Below are positions 46,004-56,892 of a stretch of 64,000 bases of DNA, in pieces (position 1 is the stretch's first letter; every line of letters begins with the position of its first letter). The position numbers and the translations under genes were made by a program. Origin of the DNA: Phoenix dactylifera (taxonomy: Eukaryota > Streptophyta > Magnoliopsida > Arecales > Arecaceae). The notes below the pieces were generated by a model. The model did not search any database and had not been told where the DNA came from. It saw nothing but the letters and a program-made list of their open reading frames with translations. The stretch lies in assembly GCF_009389715.1 (NCBI RefSeq), contig NC_052399.1, forward strand, positions 31,195,146 to 31,259,145, given 5' to 3'.

Positions 46004-48160
46004 TGTGAAGACCCACATTTGAGTTGGGCCGGCCTTTGAACAAGGGCGGCCCAACACGTACAAGGGGGAGGGAGTCTCCCGATTGAAATGCCTCCCTCCC
46101 CTGTTTCGGAAGTATTTCCCCTCCTCCCGAATCCACCGGAAGAGAGGTAATAGGGTGATAAATCCTACCAAATCAGGAAGATCTCCCCTCTCTCCTCCCC
46201 TAGGGCATCAACCGAGGGCTTACACACACACAAAAAAAAAGAGAGAGAGAGAGAGAAGGGAGATTGGGTTTTACCTTGCCGCGGGAGGAACCGGAGCGGT
46301 CGTCGTCGATCCGGCCGGGAGGAGCTCGCCGGAGGCAAGGTGAGCACCTTCTCCTTCTTCTCCTTCGTCTTTGGCTATTATTTCCTTGGGGATGTGGCCG
46401 GGAAGCCGCCGGGCTGATGGGGAAGCCGAGCCTCTGTTCGGCCTTCTCCCCTTCCGTTCCGGCCGGCCGTCGCCGGGTGTGGCACCACCATGGGGCGTCG
46501 CCGGCCATGGGCCGCCGGCTACCAAGCACTCTCCTCCTTTCCGTCGGGAAGGAGGAAGGAAGAGGAAGAGAGAGAGAGAGCCAACTCTTTGGCTCTCTCT
46601 CTTCTTTGTTGTTTTATTTACGGGAAGAAGAAGGAAGAGAGGGAGAGAGAGAGAGCCGACTCTCTCTCTTCTTTGTTATTTTATCTTCTCCCTCTAGATG
46701 TTGTCTCTTATTAGTCTGTTTTCTCTCTAGTTTAATTCAGGGAGATCATGGATTGTTGGATAGTCTTGGAATACTAGATTTTAGAGGACCCTTTAGAAGA
46801 TTAAACAGGGGTCCTGGATTATCATATATCTTGAGTAAATTTTAATGATGATTTAGTTCTGTAGGGGAACAATCTGTTGGACGAGAGGACGTTGAGCAGG
46901 ATTCTGTGCATTCCGGTTCTTTATCGCCGTGAGGGCGGGTGATTGGTTGTCTAAATTTTCAACAAAGGTAAGGATCCTTGTATGCCAATCCTGCATGATA
47001 TAATATTTTTATATCTAGATATGTATGATATGCTATAATCCAGATAAATCAAAAATAGTTTTATATTAAATTATATTTTGATCGTGTTGGCTTGTGGTTG
47101 ATATTATGATCGTATTCGCTTGTGGTTGGTATTATGATGGATGCATGCATGCGCATAACTTACACCTACATAATTGGACTGATGGATGTGGTGCTCTAAA
47201 CTAACTATGTGATATTGGTTGCCCCGTCACGGGCTGGAAACGTGACCGTGGTTAGTTTAAAGCCGAAAATAAATATAAATGAATTGATGTGTGGATGTAA
47301 ACTGGATTGTATGAGAAGGGACTTTGGGTTTATCTTGTTATTATGGCAGGCCCCGTCACAGGCTGAAAAATGTGGTACTTTGGTAGGCCCCCTCACAGGC
47401 TAGAAATGTGGAACTATAATGTGCAGGCCCCGCCACAGGCTGAAGATGTGATACTTTGGTAGGCCCCCTCACAGGCTAGAAATGTGGAACTATAATGTGC
47501 AGGCCCCGCCACAGGCTCAAAATGTGATACTTTGGCAGGCCTCATCACAGGCTAGAAATGTGGAACTATATTGTGCAGGCCCTGCCACAGGCTGAAAATG
47601 TGATAATTTGGTTGCCCCACCACAGGCTGAGAAATGTGACCGAGATTTGACCCAAAGTCGGAAAGATAATTAATCCAAATCAAGTTGAAGAAAAGGCATT
47701 GAAACTATAATACAGGTTTATGAGCTATCATATGCTATATCATTCTTGTGTGGCTGGACTTTTATTAATGTTTTATGTACATACTTATATTGATTATTTG
47801 AGCTTTGATAGCCGGTTTATGACTTCATGATATGTGCATCGACTTGTCGTGATTTTCAGATTTATATTATTATTGTGTTGGTGTGGATGCATAGGGATTC
47901 TTACTGGGCAGTAAAGCTCATCCCCTTTTCTTCTTTCTTTTTATCAGAGTTGCAGGATGCTTAGATTTGGATGGGATGGGCGCAGAGTGCAAGTATCAGA
48001 GTCATTAGCTAGTTAGTTTGTTGTCCTTTTTTGATGTCGATGAACATTTGAAGATCTTGTAATTGAACTAATTTGTTTATTTGGACATGTCGGACTGCTC
48101 TATTTGAATTACTAGATTAATTATGGGTTTACTGGAATCTTTGTTAATCATAGGCCTTGC
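46004..48160 (+). repeat. Tekay-like 3' LTR
   Basis: About 99% identical to the 5' LTR over the part visible here; runs to 48160 where NAC promoter sequence resumes. GA/CT hairpin at about 46565-46605; palindromic array at 47345-47640. Confidence 0.92.
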
Positions 48161-48540
48161 CAAGCTGGGATATTGTGGGATGACATACTTCATCTATGAT
48201 TTTTTTGTTTTTTTTTTGTTTTTGCTACAGATCTATAATTTGTTTAACGGGGCCAGCCCAAGTCGAAGTATAGCCCTAGCCCATTGACCTGGTTGAGTTG
48301 GTGAGGAATGCAGCTGAGATTCCCAACCCGATCCGCATCCCCCATATATAATAACTATATATTGAACCCGGTCATCACCCCTTCCCCTCTTCCCAGGGAG
48401 GGAGAGCGACTGGGAACGACACTCGTATCCCTCTTCTCATACAAAATCCATCCTCTTTGTCTAAGGAATGGGGTCGCCTCTCTGGCTAGCGAGCGCGCCC
48501 TCCCTTAGCACCACCCTGCCCTCTCCTCAAGGACCCGGGT
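48161..48540. repeat. Right half of the divergent NAC promoter region
   Basis: Matches about 16195-16620. It ends at CTCAAGGACCCGGGT, where an RNase H-like fragment begins instead of NAC-p, so this unit has lost its plus-strand gene. Confidence 0.75.
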
Positions 48541-48544
48541 GGCA

Positions 48545-49360
48545 GCAGCGGGTTTCGTGATTAGAAATGAGTTGGGGCGACTTATTCGAGCTAATGGCGA
48601 ACTTTTGCTACCCTCATCAGTGCCCACAGCCGAGGCTGACCGCTGCTTGGTTAGGCTTAAAAGGTTATAGTTATGGAGTTATGCACCGAGCATGTATCGC
48701 TTAAAGGTGACTCTATTACGGTAATTTCTTGGGTCGGATATTTTATATAACAGCCCAGCACCTTATCCAAAATGGCTAGCCATAATAAGGTATTATTTAG
48801 GTTTCTTGATCCTGTATAAGTACTCAAGATCTACCCAACGAATAACTGATATAGAACTAAATACACGCCTGCACGGGTCCTTACATACTCCTCCGTTTCA
48901 AGCCCTGGCGTCTTCGTCAGACTAAGGATTCAAATCTAATCACAAACATCATGATCAGCCCATGGTCAGCCCCAATGGATCCGCGTGGCAGTGTCCCCCA
49001 ATCCACGTAGGTTATGGACCGGGTCTGCTGTGATACCATTCATAACAACCCAGGACCTCACCCAAAATGGCTAGCCATAATGTATTATTTGGATTCCTTG
49101 ATTCTGTATAGTACCCAATATCTACCCAGTGAATAACCGATATGGGACTAAACGCACGCCTCCATGAATCCTCACGTTTTATCTCGGAAAGCTTCGAGGA
49201 TGGTGTGTTACATCTCTCATGTCTATATGAGGCTAATCAAACAGCCGATTATATGGCAAGACGTACTCTGCGAGGGGATCTTGTGGGCGTTCTAGATCCT
49301 CCATTTGCAGCCACTCTTCAAGTTGATGGGTACAACACTCCTTATATCAGAAATCTATAA
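48545..49360 (+). pseudogene. LINE-type RNase H (RVT_3) fragment, copy 1, with TRIM inside
   Basis: Translations give AAAGFVIRNELGRLIRANG (about 48543), then TEHVSLKGDSITVISW (about 48685-48733), and after the TRIM SRFISESFEDGVLHLSCLYEA...QTADYMA (about 49170-49260) to a stop at 49358-49360. GDS and the NQxADY block are standard RNase H signatures. A frame change and the TRIM make it inactive. Its duplicate lies at 54893-55619; together they mark the left edge of the 48.5 and 54.9 kb units. Confidence 0.7.
48746..49176 (-). mobile_element. TRIM element, copy 2
   Basis: 431 bp. Terminal repeats of about 135 bp at both ends; on the minus strand a primer-binding site (ATGGTATCACAG, revcomp of about 49028-49039) follows the first repeat and a GAAACGGAGGAGTA polypurine-like tract precedes the second. 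5-bp target duplication TTTTA (48741-48745, 49177-49181). Same insertion site as copy 3, so it was copied with its host block. Confidence 0.85.
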
Positions 49361-49457
49361 ATAAATAAGAAAACTATTCTCCACGCTCCGTTGAGTTAAA
49401 AGGGTCCTATGAGAAAAATCAACTCCGTCATCTAAATCTATAAGGTCCTATGAAAGG

Positions 49458-50267
49458 TGTTGTTGGAAGTTGGACCCGAGGGCGACCGGTCTGCTGAGAA
49501 GGAGGAGCTCCGGCGAGAACTGGCGGGCTGCGTCCTCCATAGGGCCTGCAGAAAGCCGGTGGCCGGGATTTTCGGCGCCGGCCCTCCGATGCCTAAGTCA
49601 GAGGGGGCGAATGTATAAGAAAAAATATATGTCCAGAGTTTCAGCATCCAGCCCCCTCTAAGGTGGGAGGGTTCCCCTTTTATAGAGGGGTACTGGATTA
49701 CCCGTGATAAGACGGGGCAGAGTTACCATATAGTTGAGCATGTCGTATGAATTAATGCATGATCGTGTGAATTAATGCCTTGCCGTAGGAGATCAGGCCG
49801 GAGCCAAGGAGTTGTCATGGCTGATCAGACGCAGCCGAGCAGATTTGCCGTGGAGGGCTTGAGATCTGTAGATAGCAGGAGCCATGCGCATTAATTGTTG
49901 GATAAGCCGGAGGTCTGCGGAGACCACGCGCATTAATTGTTGAGTAAGCCGGAGGTCTGCAGAGACCACGTGCATTAATTGTTGAGTAAGCCGGAGGTCT
50001 GCAGAGACCATGCGCATTAATTGTTAGTGGCGGTGGCAGGGGACGATCTCTGGTCGAGCTGCAGAAGGATGTGACCGCGGCGGGTGGATGGTGAGGTCGG
50101 GCTTCCGAGGTCGAGAGTTCCTAGGTCGGGCGCCTGGTCGAGCGCCAGGTCGGGTGTTTGAGGTCAGGCACCTGGTCGGGCGTCCGAGGTAAGGCGCTTC
50201 CGAGGTCGGGCGCTTCTGATCACGTGCTGGCTCACGTGCTTTGGGGGGACTTGTATTTCCCCCAACA
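49458..50267. mobile_element. Solo LTR, family A (810 bp)
   Basis: TGTTGTTGG...CCCCCAACA termini and a 5-bp target duplication AAAGG (49453-49457, 50268-50272). The unit copy at about 55710 has the empty site (GTGAAAGGTAATATGAAGG). Contains a 43-bp tandem repeat and a GGTCGGGCG-rich zone. No internal domains remain, as expected after recombination between two LTRs. Confidence 0.85.
49885..50025. repeat. 43-bp tandem repeat inside the solo LTR
   Basis: Three full units of GCATTAATTGTTGAGTAAGC...GGTCTGCAGAGACCA(C/T)G, plus a partial one. Each has an inverted GGTCTGCAGAGACC core. Confidence 0.85.
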
Positions 50268-50272
50268 AAAGG

Positions 50273-51600
50273 TAATATGAAGGTGAGTATAACCATTCTT
50301 CATAAATCTATAAGGTCCTCTGGGATTGCAGTATCAAGCCAATCATGGAAGCAAGCTCTTGGAAATTCATTTTGCTTTACCTTCAGGTTTTATTATCTTG
50401 TCTTCCTAAACAGGATGCCTCCATGAATGAAGCAGACAAATATTGGAATCTCTGTTCGACCTCTGTGTTCATAAATTTGTTATGCTGTGTTTCTCAGAAG
50501 AAAGGGCCCGATCTTTCCATCTCTAGAATCTTTTATATAAATCTTCAAGGATTGCTTAGAATGATCTTGATAGCCTTGCAGGTATTCCAGAAGTTCTGTT
50601 AGCAAATACACGAGGCAATTTGTTCCTTTGGGTACTCTTACTTTGTCTTTAGGCTATCATGAGATTTTCTAGGAATTACAGCTACCTAGAATCTATGGGT
50701 CTGAATTTCTATCAGCCAATTTGTTTCCCCATTGTGTTCTGCGTGGTGTTTTCTCAACTGTATGCCGTGCTTATAGCCAGATGTCCTGTACTTCCTTTAT
50801 TAGAAATGCATAAGCAGGTGATATCGATGCAAAGAATTCATATTACTGCTCTACGTCATTGCATATTTCTTGCTTGGATGTATTCCCTGTGTTCACCAGG
50901 GGATTCAGGGAGACGTCATTTTCCGCTCAATATTCCAAGCCTTTCATCCGTTGAAGTAGGAATAGTCATCGCCCCGTGTCCTGATAGGACATATTGACGC
51001 CTCCTCCCTCAATAAGAAAAGAGGTAGGAAAAGAAAAATTAGCTATAATTGTCCTGCAAAATACAGAATCCAAACGGCGAACAGAACAATGCACAGAATT
51101 GAGAGAGGAAGAGAAATTGAAATTGAACACAGAGATTTACGTGGTTCGGCAATGTGCCTACGTCCACGAAAGCGAAACGGTCGTAACTTTCACTATAACC
51201 AAATAACAAGGGTTACAAAATATTTATAGCTAAACCCTAATCCTAGAGTCCCAATCCCTATCAGCATCCCTGGTAAAATAAAATATTACATAATTATCCT
51301 AAATATAAATATATTCCGTCGCTTCGCTCTGCTCCGTTAGAATACTAGTGTACCACTCAAATAAGAATATTACTTAATATGAGCCACTTATTCTGACAAT
51401 AATACAGTACAGAAATAGTGGAAGAAGTACTCTCAAAACATAGGAAGAGGACAAAATTATCTATCACAAGAACAACTGAGCAGGAAGCATGGAAATCCAT
51501 AAATAGGAAATCAGCAAAGGCTACTTTCGATGGGAAAAGGTAAAAAATATTCTCAAGCAAATAGAACAATTGCCAATGTTGCAGGAAATCCAAGCCTGGA
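50273..51600. repeat. Unit spacer, copy 2 (interrupted by a solo LTR)
   Basis: Matches 6690-7650 and 55712-56700, apart from the 349-bp solo LTR at 51050-51398. No protein recognised. Confidence 0.75.
51050..51398. mobile_element. Solo LTR, family B (349 bp)
   Basis: TGTCCTGC...TTCTGACA with a 5-bp target duplication ATAAT (51045-51049, 51399-51403). The empty site reads AGCTATAATCTAGTACAG at about 7470 and 56480. It contains GAGATTTACGTGGTTCGGCA...CCTACGTCCACG, a motif common in plant copia LTRs. Confidence 0.85.
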
Positions 51601-51796
51601 GCAACAGCTTCACATTATCCATCATAGCAAAGGGAACAAGCGCACACCATGCTTATGGAGCCTGATAGATGCGGCCCATATGCTTATCTAGACACGTAGA
51701 AGGACAAAAAGAAGAAAAAGCAAAGAATACATAAACTGTTCTAAAGACACAACGAAACATATAACAATCGCCCCCAGGCTTGCAATCCGATAGAGC

Positions 51797-52624
51797 TCAA
51801 ACAGCTTCGTATTGGCTGGTCCCTCGGCCTTGGCCTGCTCTTGTCTTACGCAGCACGCATACAGCAAACTGTGCTCATGGGAAAGAGGAAAAAAGAAAAA
51901 AAAAAAAAAGAGAAAAAATCAGCACTAATCTGCGGCATAAGTAGTTGAGCTTCTCATAAGTAGTTGGAAATAAGTAGTTCAGTTCAAGTGGTATGACACC
52001 GTCTCATGTCTCGCAGCATAATAAATATATTGTTTGCAAAAACTAAACAAAATAAAAATGAAAATATGGAACATAGAAAAATAAAAATGGAACCAGAGCA
52101 GAGCGGGCATCTGTTCTTACCTTGTTGTTGCTCCTGTTGGAATTAAGGGTGTACTCGGTCATGGCCCAAGATGTTGAGACGTATTCTCCAGAAGGTTCTG
52201 GTCGGAAGAAAAATTTGAATTCCTGCTTGTACCCCACAATCTCGCTACTCTGATAGATGGTCTTTTGTCCCTCTCTAGAATTCCAGCAGCCCCTCCCGTC
52301 GACGGTGCACCGATCTCGAGTCGGTGGACCCCGCACCGGCCTGTAGAAGCACTCTGTGTAGTAGTACAGTCTTTCCAAACTGCGAACGTCTACAGGAGCC
52401 ACATCGAGCAAGAGTTAGGCGTTTGCGAATCAAATGAATATTGGGTTGAATGCTGGCTCTGTATGGAATTTACCTGGGGGTTGCTCCACCTGGAAATATC
52501 TGAGGTCCCCTTGCATAATGAATCCGCCGTCGAGAGGCTGGCCAACCTCGGCATAATAGCGGAGGTAGAACAGTATCTCTTGGTCAGTAGGCTGGAAGTG
52601 AGCACCAAGGGGAAGGCCCTCCAT
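51797..52624 (-). CDS. NAC-m copy 2, small NAC-domain protein (intact-looking)
   Basis: Exons 52474-52624, 52121-52389 and 51797-51868, with GT-AG introns of 84 and 252 bp, give 163 aa. Exon 1 opens MEGLPLGAHFQPTDQEILFY (subdomain A, compare LPPGFRFHPTDEEL). Exon 2 has YYYTECFYRPVRG, GRGCWNSREGQKTIYQSSEI and GYKQEFKF (subdomain C) and TSWAMTEYTL (subdomain D). Exon 3 is FAVCVLRKTRAGQGRG (subdomain E) and ends 24 codons in. No activation region. Minus-strand TATA-like CTTATAAA at 52691-52698, 67 bp above the start. Compared with the 57 kb copy about a fifth of exon 2 residues differ, a lot for such similar DNA. Its divergent partner at 53.4 kb is truncated. Nuclear DNA binding is inferred from the family only. 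Confidence 0.75.
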
Positions 52625-53370
52625 CTTTGCTTTCCTGCAGGAGCTTCCGGTTCTTTTTATGGATGGAAGGGGAGGAGGGGGAGGGTAGGATTTATAAGAG
52701 CAGGGCTTCCCACTTCCTTGGTGGCGGTCTCGCCATCTTGGCATCAACATATATAACAAAACAAGGGCCTTCCCGTTCCTTAGAGGACGTGAAACTGAAT
52801 TGTGATGCGCTTCCCGCTCGCAGTTGACAATAGGCCCTTGTATCCGCCTTCGTTTTCCACCTCGAAGGATGTGGAACAAGGGCGTTCCTCAAACAACGCG
52901 GGTGTTGAACCCGGCCATCACCCCTTCCCCTCTTCCCAGGGAGGGAGAGCGACCGGGAGCGACACTCGTATCCCTCTTCTCATACAAAATCCATCCTCTT
53001 TGTCTAAGGAACGGGGTCGCCTCTCTGGCTAGCGAGCGCGCCTCCCTCTTAGCACCACCCTGCCCTCTCCTCAAGGACCCGGGTGTCATCTCTTGCCGCC
53101 CCCTCTAACACCACCCTTCCCTCTCCTCAAGGACCCGGGTGTCATCTCTTGCCGCCCCCTCTAACACCACCCTTCCCTCTCCTCTAACCCGGTCATCCCC
53201 CGACCCCACTTCACAGTGAGGGACTCGTATCCCTCTTCTCATACAAAATCCACCCTCTTCTCATACAAAATCCACCCTCTCCTCGAGGACCCGGGTGTCA
53301 TCTCTTGCCGCCCCCAACCCCTCCCCCTCCCCACCCCACCCCCAACCCAACTCCCCAACTCCAGGACATG
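52625..53370. promoter_or_regulatory. Shortened divergent promoter region of the 52-53 kb unit
   Basis: Matches the 15.8-17.0 kb region in part: TATA-like box for NAC-m at 52691-52698, then the CCCTCTCCTCAAGGACCCGG motif three times between 53060 and 53180. The plus-strand TATA segment and NAC-p exon 1 are missing, and the promoter runs straight into the NAC-p exon 2 end. Confidence 0.65.
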
Positions 53371-53865
53371 GGTCTTGACTGAGTACACCCTTCATCCCAA
53401 TAAGAGCGGCAAAACTAAGGTAGTAGAACGTTACCACATGAATTAGTTTATGATGCACCATCCTAACAGCTCTTTTAATCGGTGATGCTGCCTTTTCGTT
53501 TGGTTCAAATTGAGTGCAGAAGGCCATCTGCGCAATCCAAGAGGAAGGAAGCTCGAGGCAGTAGACCGGTCTGACCACATTGCCAGTTATAAAGCTTTCT
53601 ATCGATATCTTGCCGTCGATGTCCTCCATTTATGTTACTTACGTTGTTCTTGTTTAACATGTCATGCAAAACTTTGGGGTTCGGTCGTTGGATCTGGTCC
53701 AAGATGTGGTTTAAGTTTATCTGTTTTTTTTTTTTGTCTACGGTTGTGTATCCCCTGTGATTTCGTAATAATTAATATGTTTGCAGTTCTATCTCCTTTC
53801 ATGCAGCAGCTATTGTTTTGTGTACTTAATTACAGCGATTTTTAGTCCTACTGCTCGATGGCAAG
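53371..53865 (+). pseudogene. NAC-p fragment, copy 5
   Basis: Exon 2 end (YTLHPNKSGKTK, to about 53419), intron, exon 3 at 53520-53564 (KAICAIQEEGSSRQ, TAG) and conserved 3' flank. Virtually identical to 36098-36575, and shows the uninterrupted GACTGAGT target that the hAT element hit there. Confidence 0.8.
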
Positions 53866-54195
53866 CACAATTCCGTCTAATTAACCAGGAGTATCAGTTT
53901 GGGCTGCGTGGCGTAAGGCCCAAATCAGGCAAGGTTACTGTAATAAATGGCTATTGACACGGAGCCCGTTAGTCCCAGAAAGTTTTATTAATTGAAGGGG
54001 AGAGAGAATATTTTTTATTGTAATGGGAAGGAGAGGAGGAATGCTAGAGCTGGAACTGGGTCTGGAGCAAAGTCGCGGCAAGACTGTCCCAAGTCCTAGT
54101 TGGGATGAATCCTTTCTGGCTAGAACCCTTGTAATCTCTAATATCTCAAATCCAATCCCAATCAAGCTTGATGACAGAGCGAGCAACTGACATTA
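53866..54195 (+). other. 3' flank end and a short copia gag remnant
   Basis: 53866-54105 is the distal 3' flank shared with 17960-18160 (TATTGACACGGAGC...). From about 54108 it switches to the copia gag opening seen at 2.5 kb (CTAGAACCCTTGTAATCTC...CAATCAAGCTTGATGAC) and ends at the same AGAGCGAGCAACTG join. The copia part is a fossil fragment. Confidence 0.6.
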
Positions 54196-54199
54196 CCAT

Positions 54200-54890
54200 G
54201 GTGTTGTTGTTGCTTCTGTTGGAATGAAGGGTGTACTCAGTCATGACCCAAGTTGTTGCGACCTTTTCATACCATTTCGGGCCCAATCTACTACATCGTA
54301 ATCTTCTTGACTACATCGATACTACATGGGTCATGACTGAGGACACCCTTCATCCCAATAAGAGCGGCAAAAGTAAGGTAGTAGAAGGTTACCGCATGAA
54401 TTAGTTTATGATGCACATCCTAACAGCTCTTTTAATGGTTGATGCAGCCTTTTCGTTTGGCTTCAATTGGGTGCAGAAGGCCATCTGCGCAATCCAAGAG
54501 CAGGGAAGCTCGAGGCAGTAGACCGGTCTGACCACATTGCCAGTTATAGAGCTTTCTATCGACATCTTGCCGTGGATGTCCTCCATTTATGTTACTTATG
54601 TTGTTCTTGTTTAACATGTCATGCAAAACTTTGGGGTTCAGTCGTTGGATCTAGTCCAAGATGTCGTTTAAGTTTATCTCTTTTTTTTTTCTATAGTTGT
54701 GTATCCCCTGCGATTTCGCAATAATTAATATGTTTGCAGTTCTATCTTCTTTCATGCGGCAGGTATTGTTTTGTATCCTTAATTACAACGATTTTTAGTC
54801 CTACTGCTCAATAACAAGCATAATTCCGTCTGGTTAACCAGAGAATCAGTTTGGGCTGGGTGGAGTAAGGCCCAAATCAAGCAAAGTTAT
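54200..54890 (+). pseudogene. NAC-p fragment with inverted NAC-m tail, copy 6
   Basis: Structure of the 2.8 kb copy: inverted NAC-m exon 2 end, NAC-p exon 1 end, jump to exon 2 end, intron, exon 3 at 54477-54521 (KAICAIQEQGSSRQ, TAG), 3' flank to about 54890. Most similar to 2745-3345, so that pair shares a recent ancestor although 51 kb apart. Confidence 0.8.
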
Positions 54891-54892
54891 AA

Positions 54893-55619
54893 GGAGTTAT
54901 GCACCGAGCATGTATCGCTTAAAGGTGACTCTGTTACGGTAATTTCTTGGCTTAATACTTTCTTCACATGCAAAATTAAATATAATCCCGTTGGGTCGGA
55001 TATTTTATATAACAGCCCAGCACCTTACCCAAAATGGCTAGCCAGAAGGTATTATTTAGATTTCTTGATCCTGTATAAGTACTCAAGATCTACCCAACGA
55101 ATAACTGATATAGAACTAAATACACGCCTGCACGGATCCTTACATACTCCTCCGTTTCAAGCCCTGGCGTTTTCGTCAGACTAAGGATTCAAATCTAATC
55201 ACAAACACCATGATCAGCCCGTGGTCAGCCCCAATGGATCCATGTGGCAGTGTCCCCCAATCCACGTAAGTTATGGGCCGGATCTGCTGCGATATTATTC
55301 ATAACAACCCAGGACCTTACCCAAAATGGCTAGCCATAAGATATTATTTGGATTCCTTGATTCTGTATAGTACCCAATATCTACCCAGCAAATAACCGAT
55401 ATGAGACTAAACGCACGCCTCCATGAATCCTCACGTTTTATCTTGGAAAGCTTCGAGGATGGTGTGTTACATCTCTCATGTCTATATGAGGCTAATCAAG
55501 CAGCCGATTATATGGCAAGTGGTACTCTGCGAGGGGATCTTGTGGGTGTTCTAGATCCTCCATTTGCAGCCATTCTTCAAGTTGATGCGTACAACACTCC
55601 TTATATCAGAAATCTATAA
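54893..55619 (+). pseudogene. LINE-type RNase H fragment, copy 2, with TRIM inside
   Basis: Starts within the block (TEHVSLKGDSVTVISWL), continues with NTFFTCKIKYNPVGSDIL before the TRIM, and resumes SRFILESFEDGVLHLSCLYEA...QAADYMA to a stop at 55617-55619. It retains about 40 bp that copy 1 (48545) lost just before the TRIM. Confidence 0.7.
55008..55435 (-). mobile_element. TRIM element, copy 3
   Basis: 428 bp with terminal repeats of about 135 bp and the 5-bp duplication TTTTA (55003-55007, 55436-55440). Same site and same flanks as copy 2: a duplicate by descent, not a second insertion. Confidence 0.85.
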
Positions 55620-55711
55620 ATCAATAAGAAAACTATTCTCCACGCTCCGTTGAGTTAGAGGGTCCTATGAGAAAAATCAACTCTGTTATCTAAATCTATA
55701 AGGTCCTGTGA

Positions 55712-56700
55712 AAGGTAATATGAAGGTGAGTACAACCATTCTTCAGAAATCTATAAGGTCCTCTGGGATCGCAGTATGAAGCCAATCATGGAAGCAAGCT
55801 CTTGGAAATTCATTTTGCTTTACCTTCAGGTTTTATTATCTTGTCTTCCTAAACAGGATGCCTCCATGAATGAAGCAGACAAACATTGGAATCTCTGTTC
55901 GACCTCTGCGTTCATAAATTTGTTATGCTGTGTTTCTCAGAAGAAAGGGCCCGATCTTTCCATCTCTAGAATCTTTTATATAAATCTTCAAGGATTGCTT
56001 AGAATGATCTTGATAGCCTTGCAGGTATTCCAGAAGTTCTGTTAGCAAATACACGAGGCAATTTGTTCCTTTGGGTACTCTGTCTTTAGGCTATCATGAG
56101 ATTTTCTAAGAATTACAGCTACCTAGAATCTATGGGTCTGAATTTCTATCAGCCAATTTGTTTCCCCATTGTGTTCCGCGTGGTGTTTTCTCAAGTGTAT
56201 GCTATGCTTATAGCCAGATGTCCTGTACTTCCCTTATTAGAAATTCATAAGCAGGTGATATCGATGCAAAGAACTCATATTACTGCTCCATGTCATTACA
56301 TATTTCTTGCTTGGATGTATTCTGTGTTCTCACCAGGGGATTCAGGGAGACGTCATTTTCCGCTCGATATTCCAAGCCTTTCATTCGTTGGAGTGGGAAT
56401 AGTCACGCCCCGTGTCCTGATAGGACATATTGACGCCTCCTCTCTCAATAAGAAAATAGGCAGGAAAAGAAAAATTAGCTATAATCTAGTACAGAAACCG
56501 TGGATGAAGTACTCTCAAAACATAGGAAGAGGACAAAATTATCTATCACAAGAACAACCGAGCAGGAAGCATGGAAATCCATAAATAGGAAGTCAGCAAA
56601 GGCTACTTTTGATGGGAAAAGGTAAAAATTATTCTCAAGCAACCCTACATCCACAAATAGAACAATTGCCAATGCTGCAGGAAATCGAAGCCTGGAGCAA
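55712..56700. repeat. Unit spacer, copy 3
   Basis: Matches 6690-7680 and 50273-51600 without the solo LTRs. Conserved open frames of 89 and 162 codons exist but no known domain is seen. 56700-56892 is the NAC-m 3' flank. Confidence 0.75.
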
Positions 56701-56892
56701 AAGCTTCACATTATCTATCATAGCAAAAGGAACAAGCATACACCATACTTATGGAGCCTGATAGATGCGGGCCATATGCTTATCTGGACACGTAGAAGGA
56801 CAAAAAGAAGAAAAAGCAAACAGTACATAAACTGTTCCAAAGATACAACGAAACACATAACAATCGCCTCCAGGCTTGCAATCTGATAGAGC

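Larger units (their letters stand above)
38825..48160 (+). mobile_element. Tekay/Del-like Ty3 chromovirus, nearly complete, in a NAC promoter region
   Basis: 9.3 kb: 5' LTR 38825-41058, PBS, gag, protease, RT, RNase H, integrase with GPF and chromodomain-like tail, polypurine tract (AGGAGGGGAGAA, 45992-46003), 3' LTR from 46004. The order with integrase last is Ty3; long LTRs and the C-terminal chromodomain fit Tekay/Del. Most coding is present with only a few breaks (about three), so it is close to whole but not intact. The LTRs differ at about 1%, roughly 0.4 million years at 1.3e-8 per site per year, older than the element at 27533. Confidence 0.93.
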
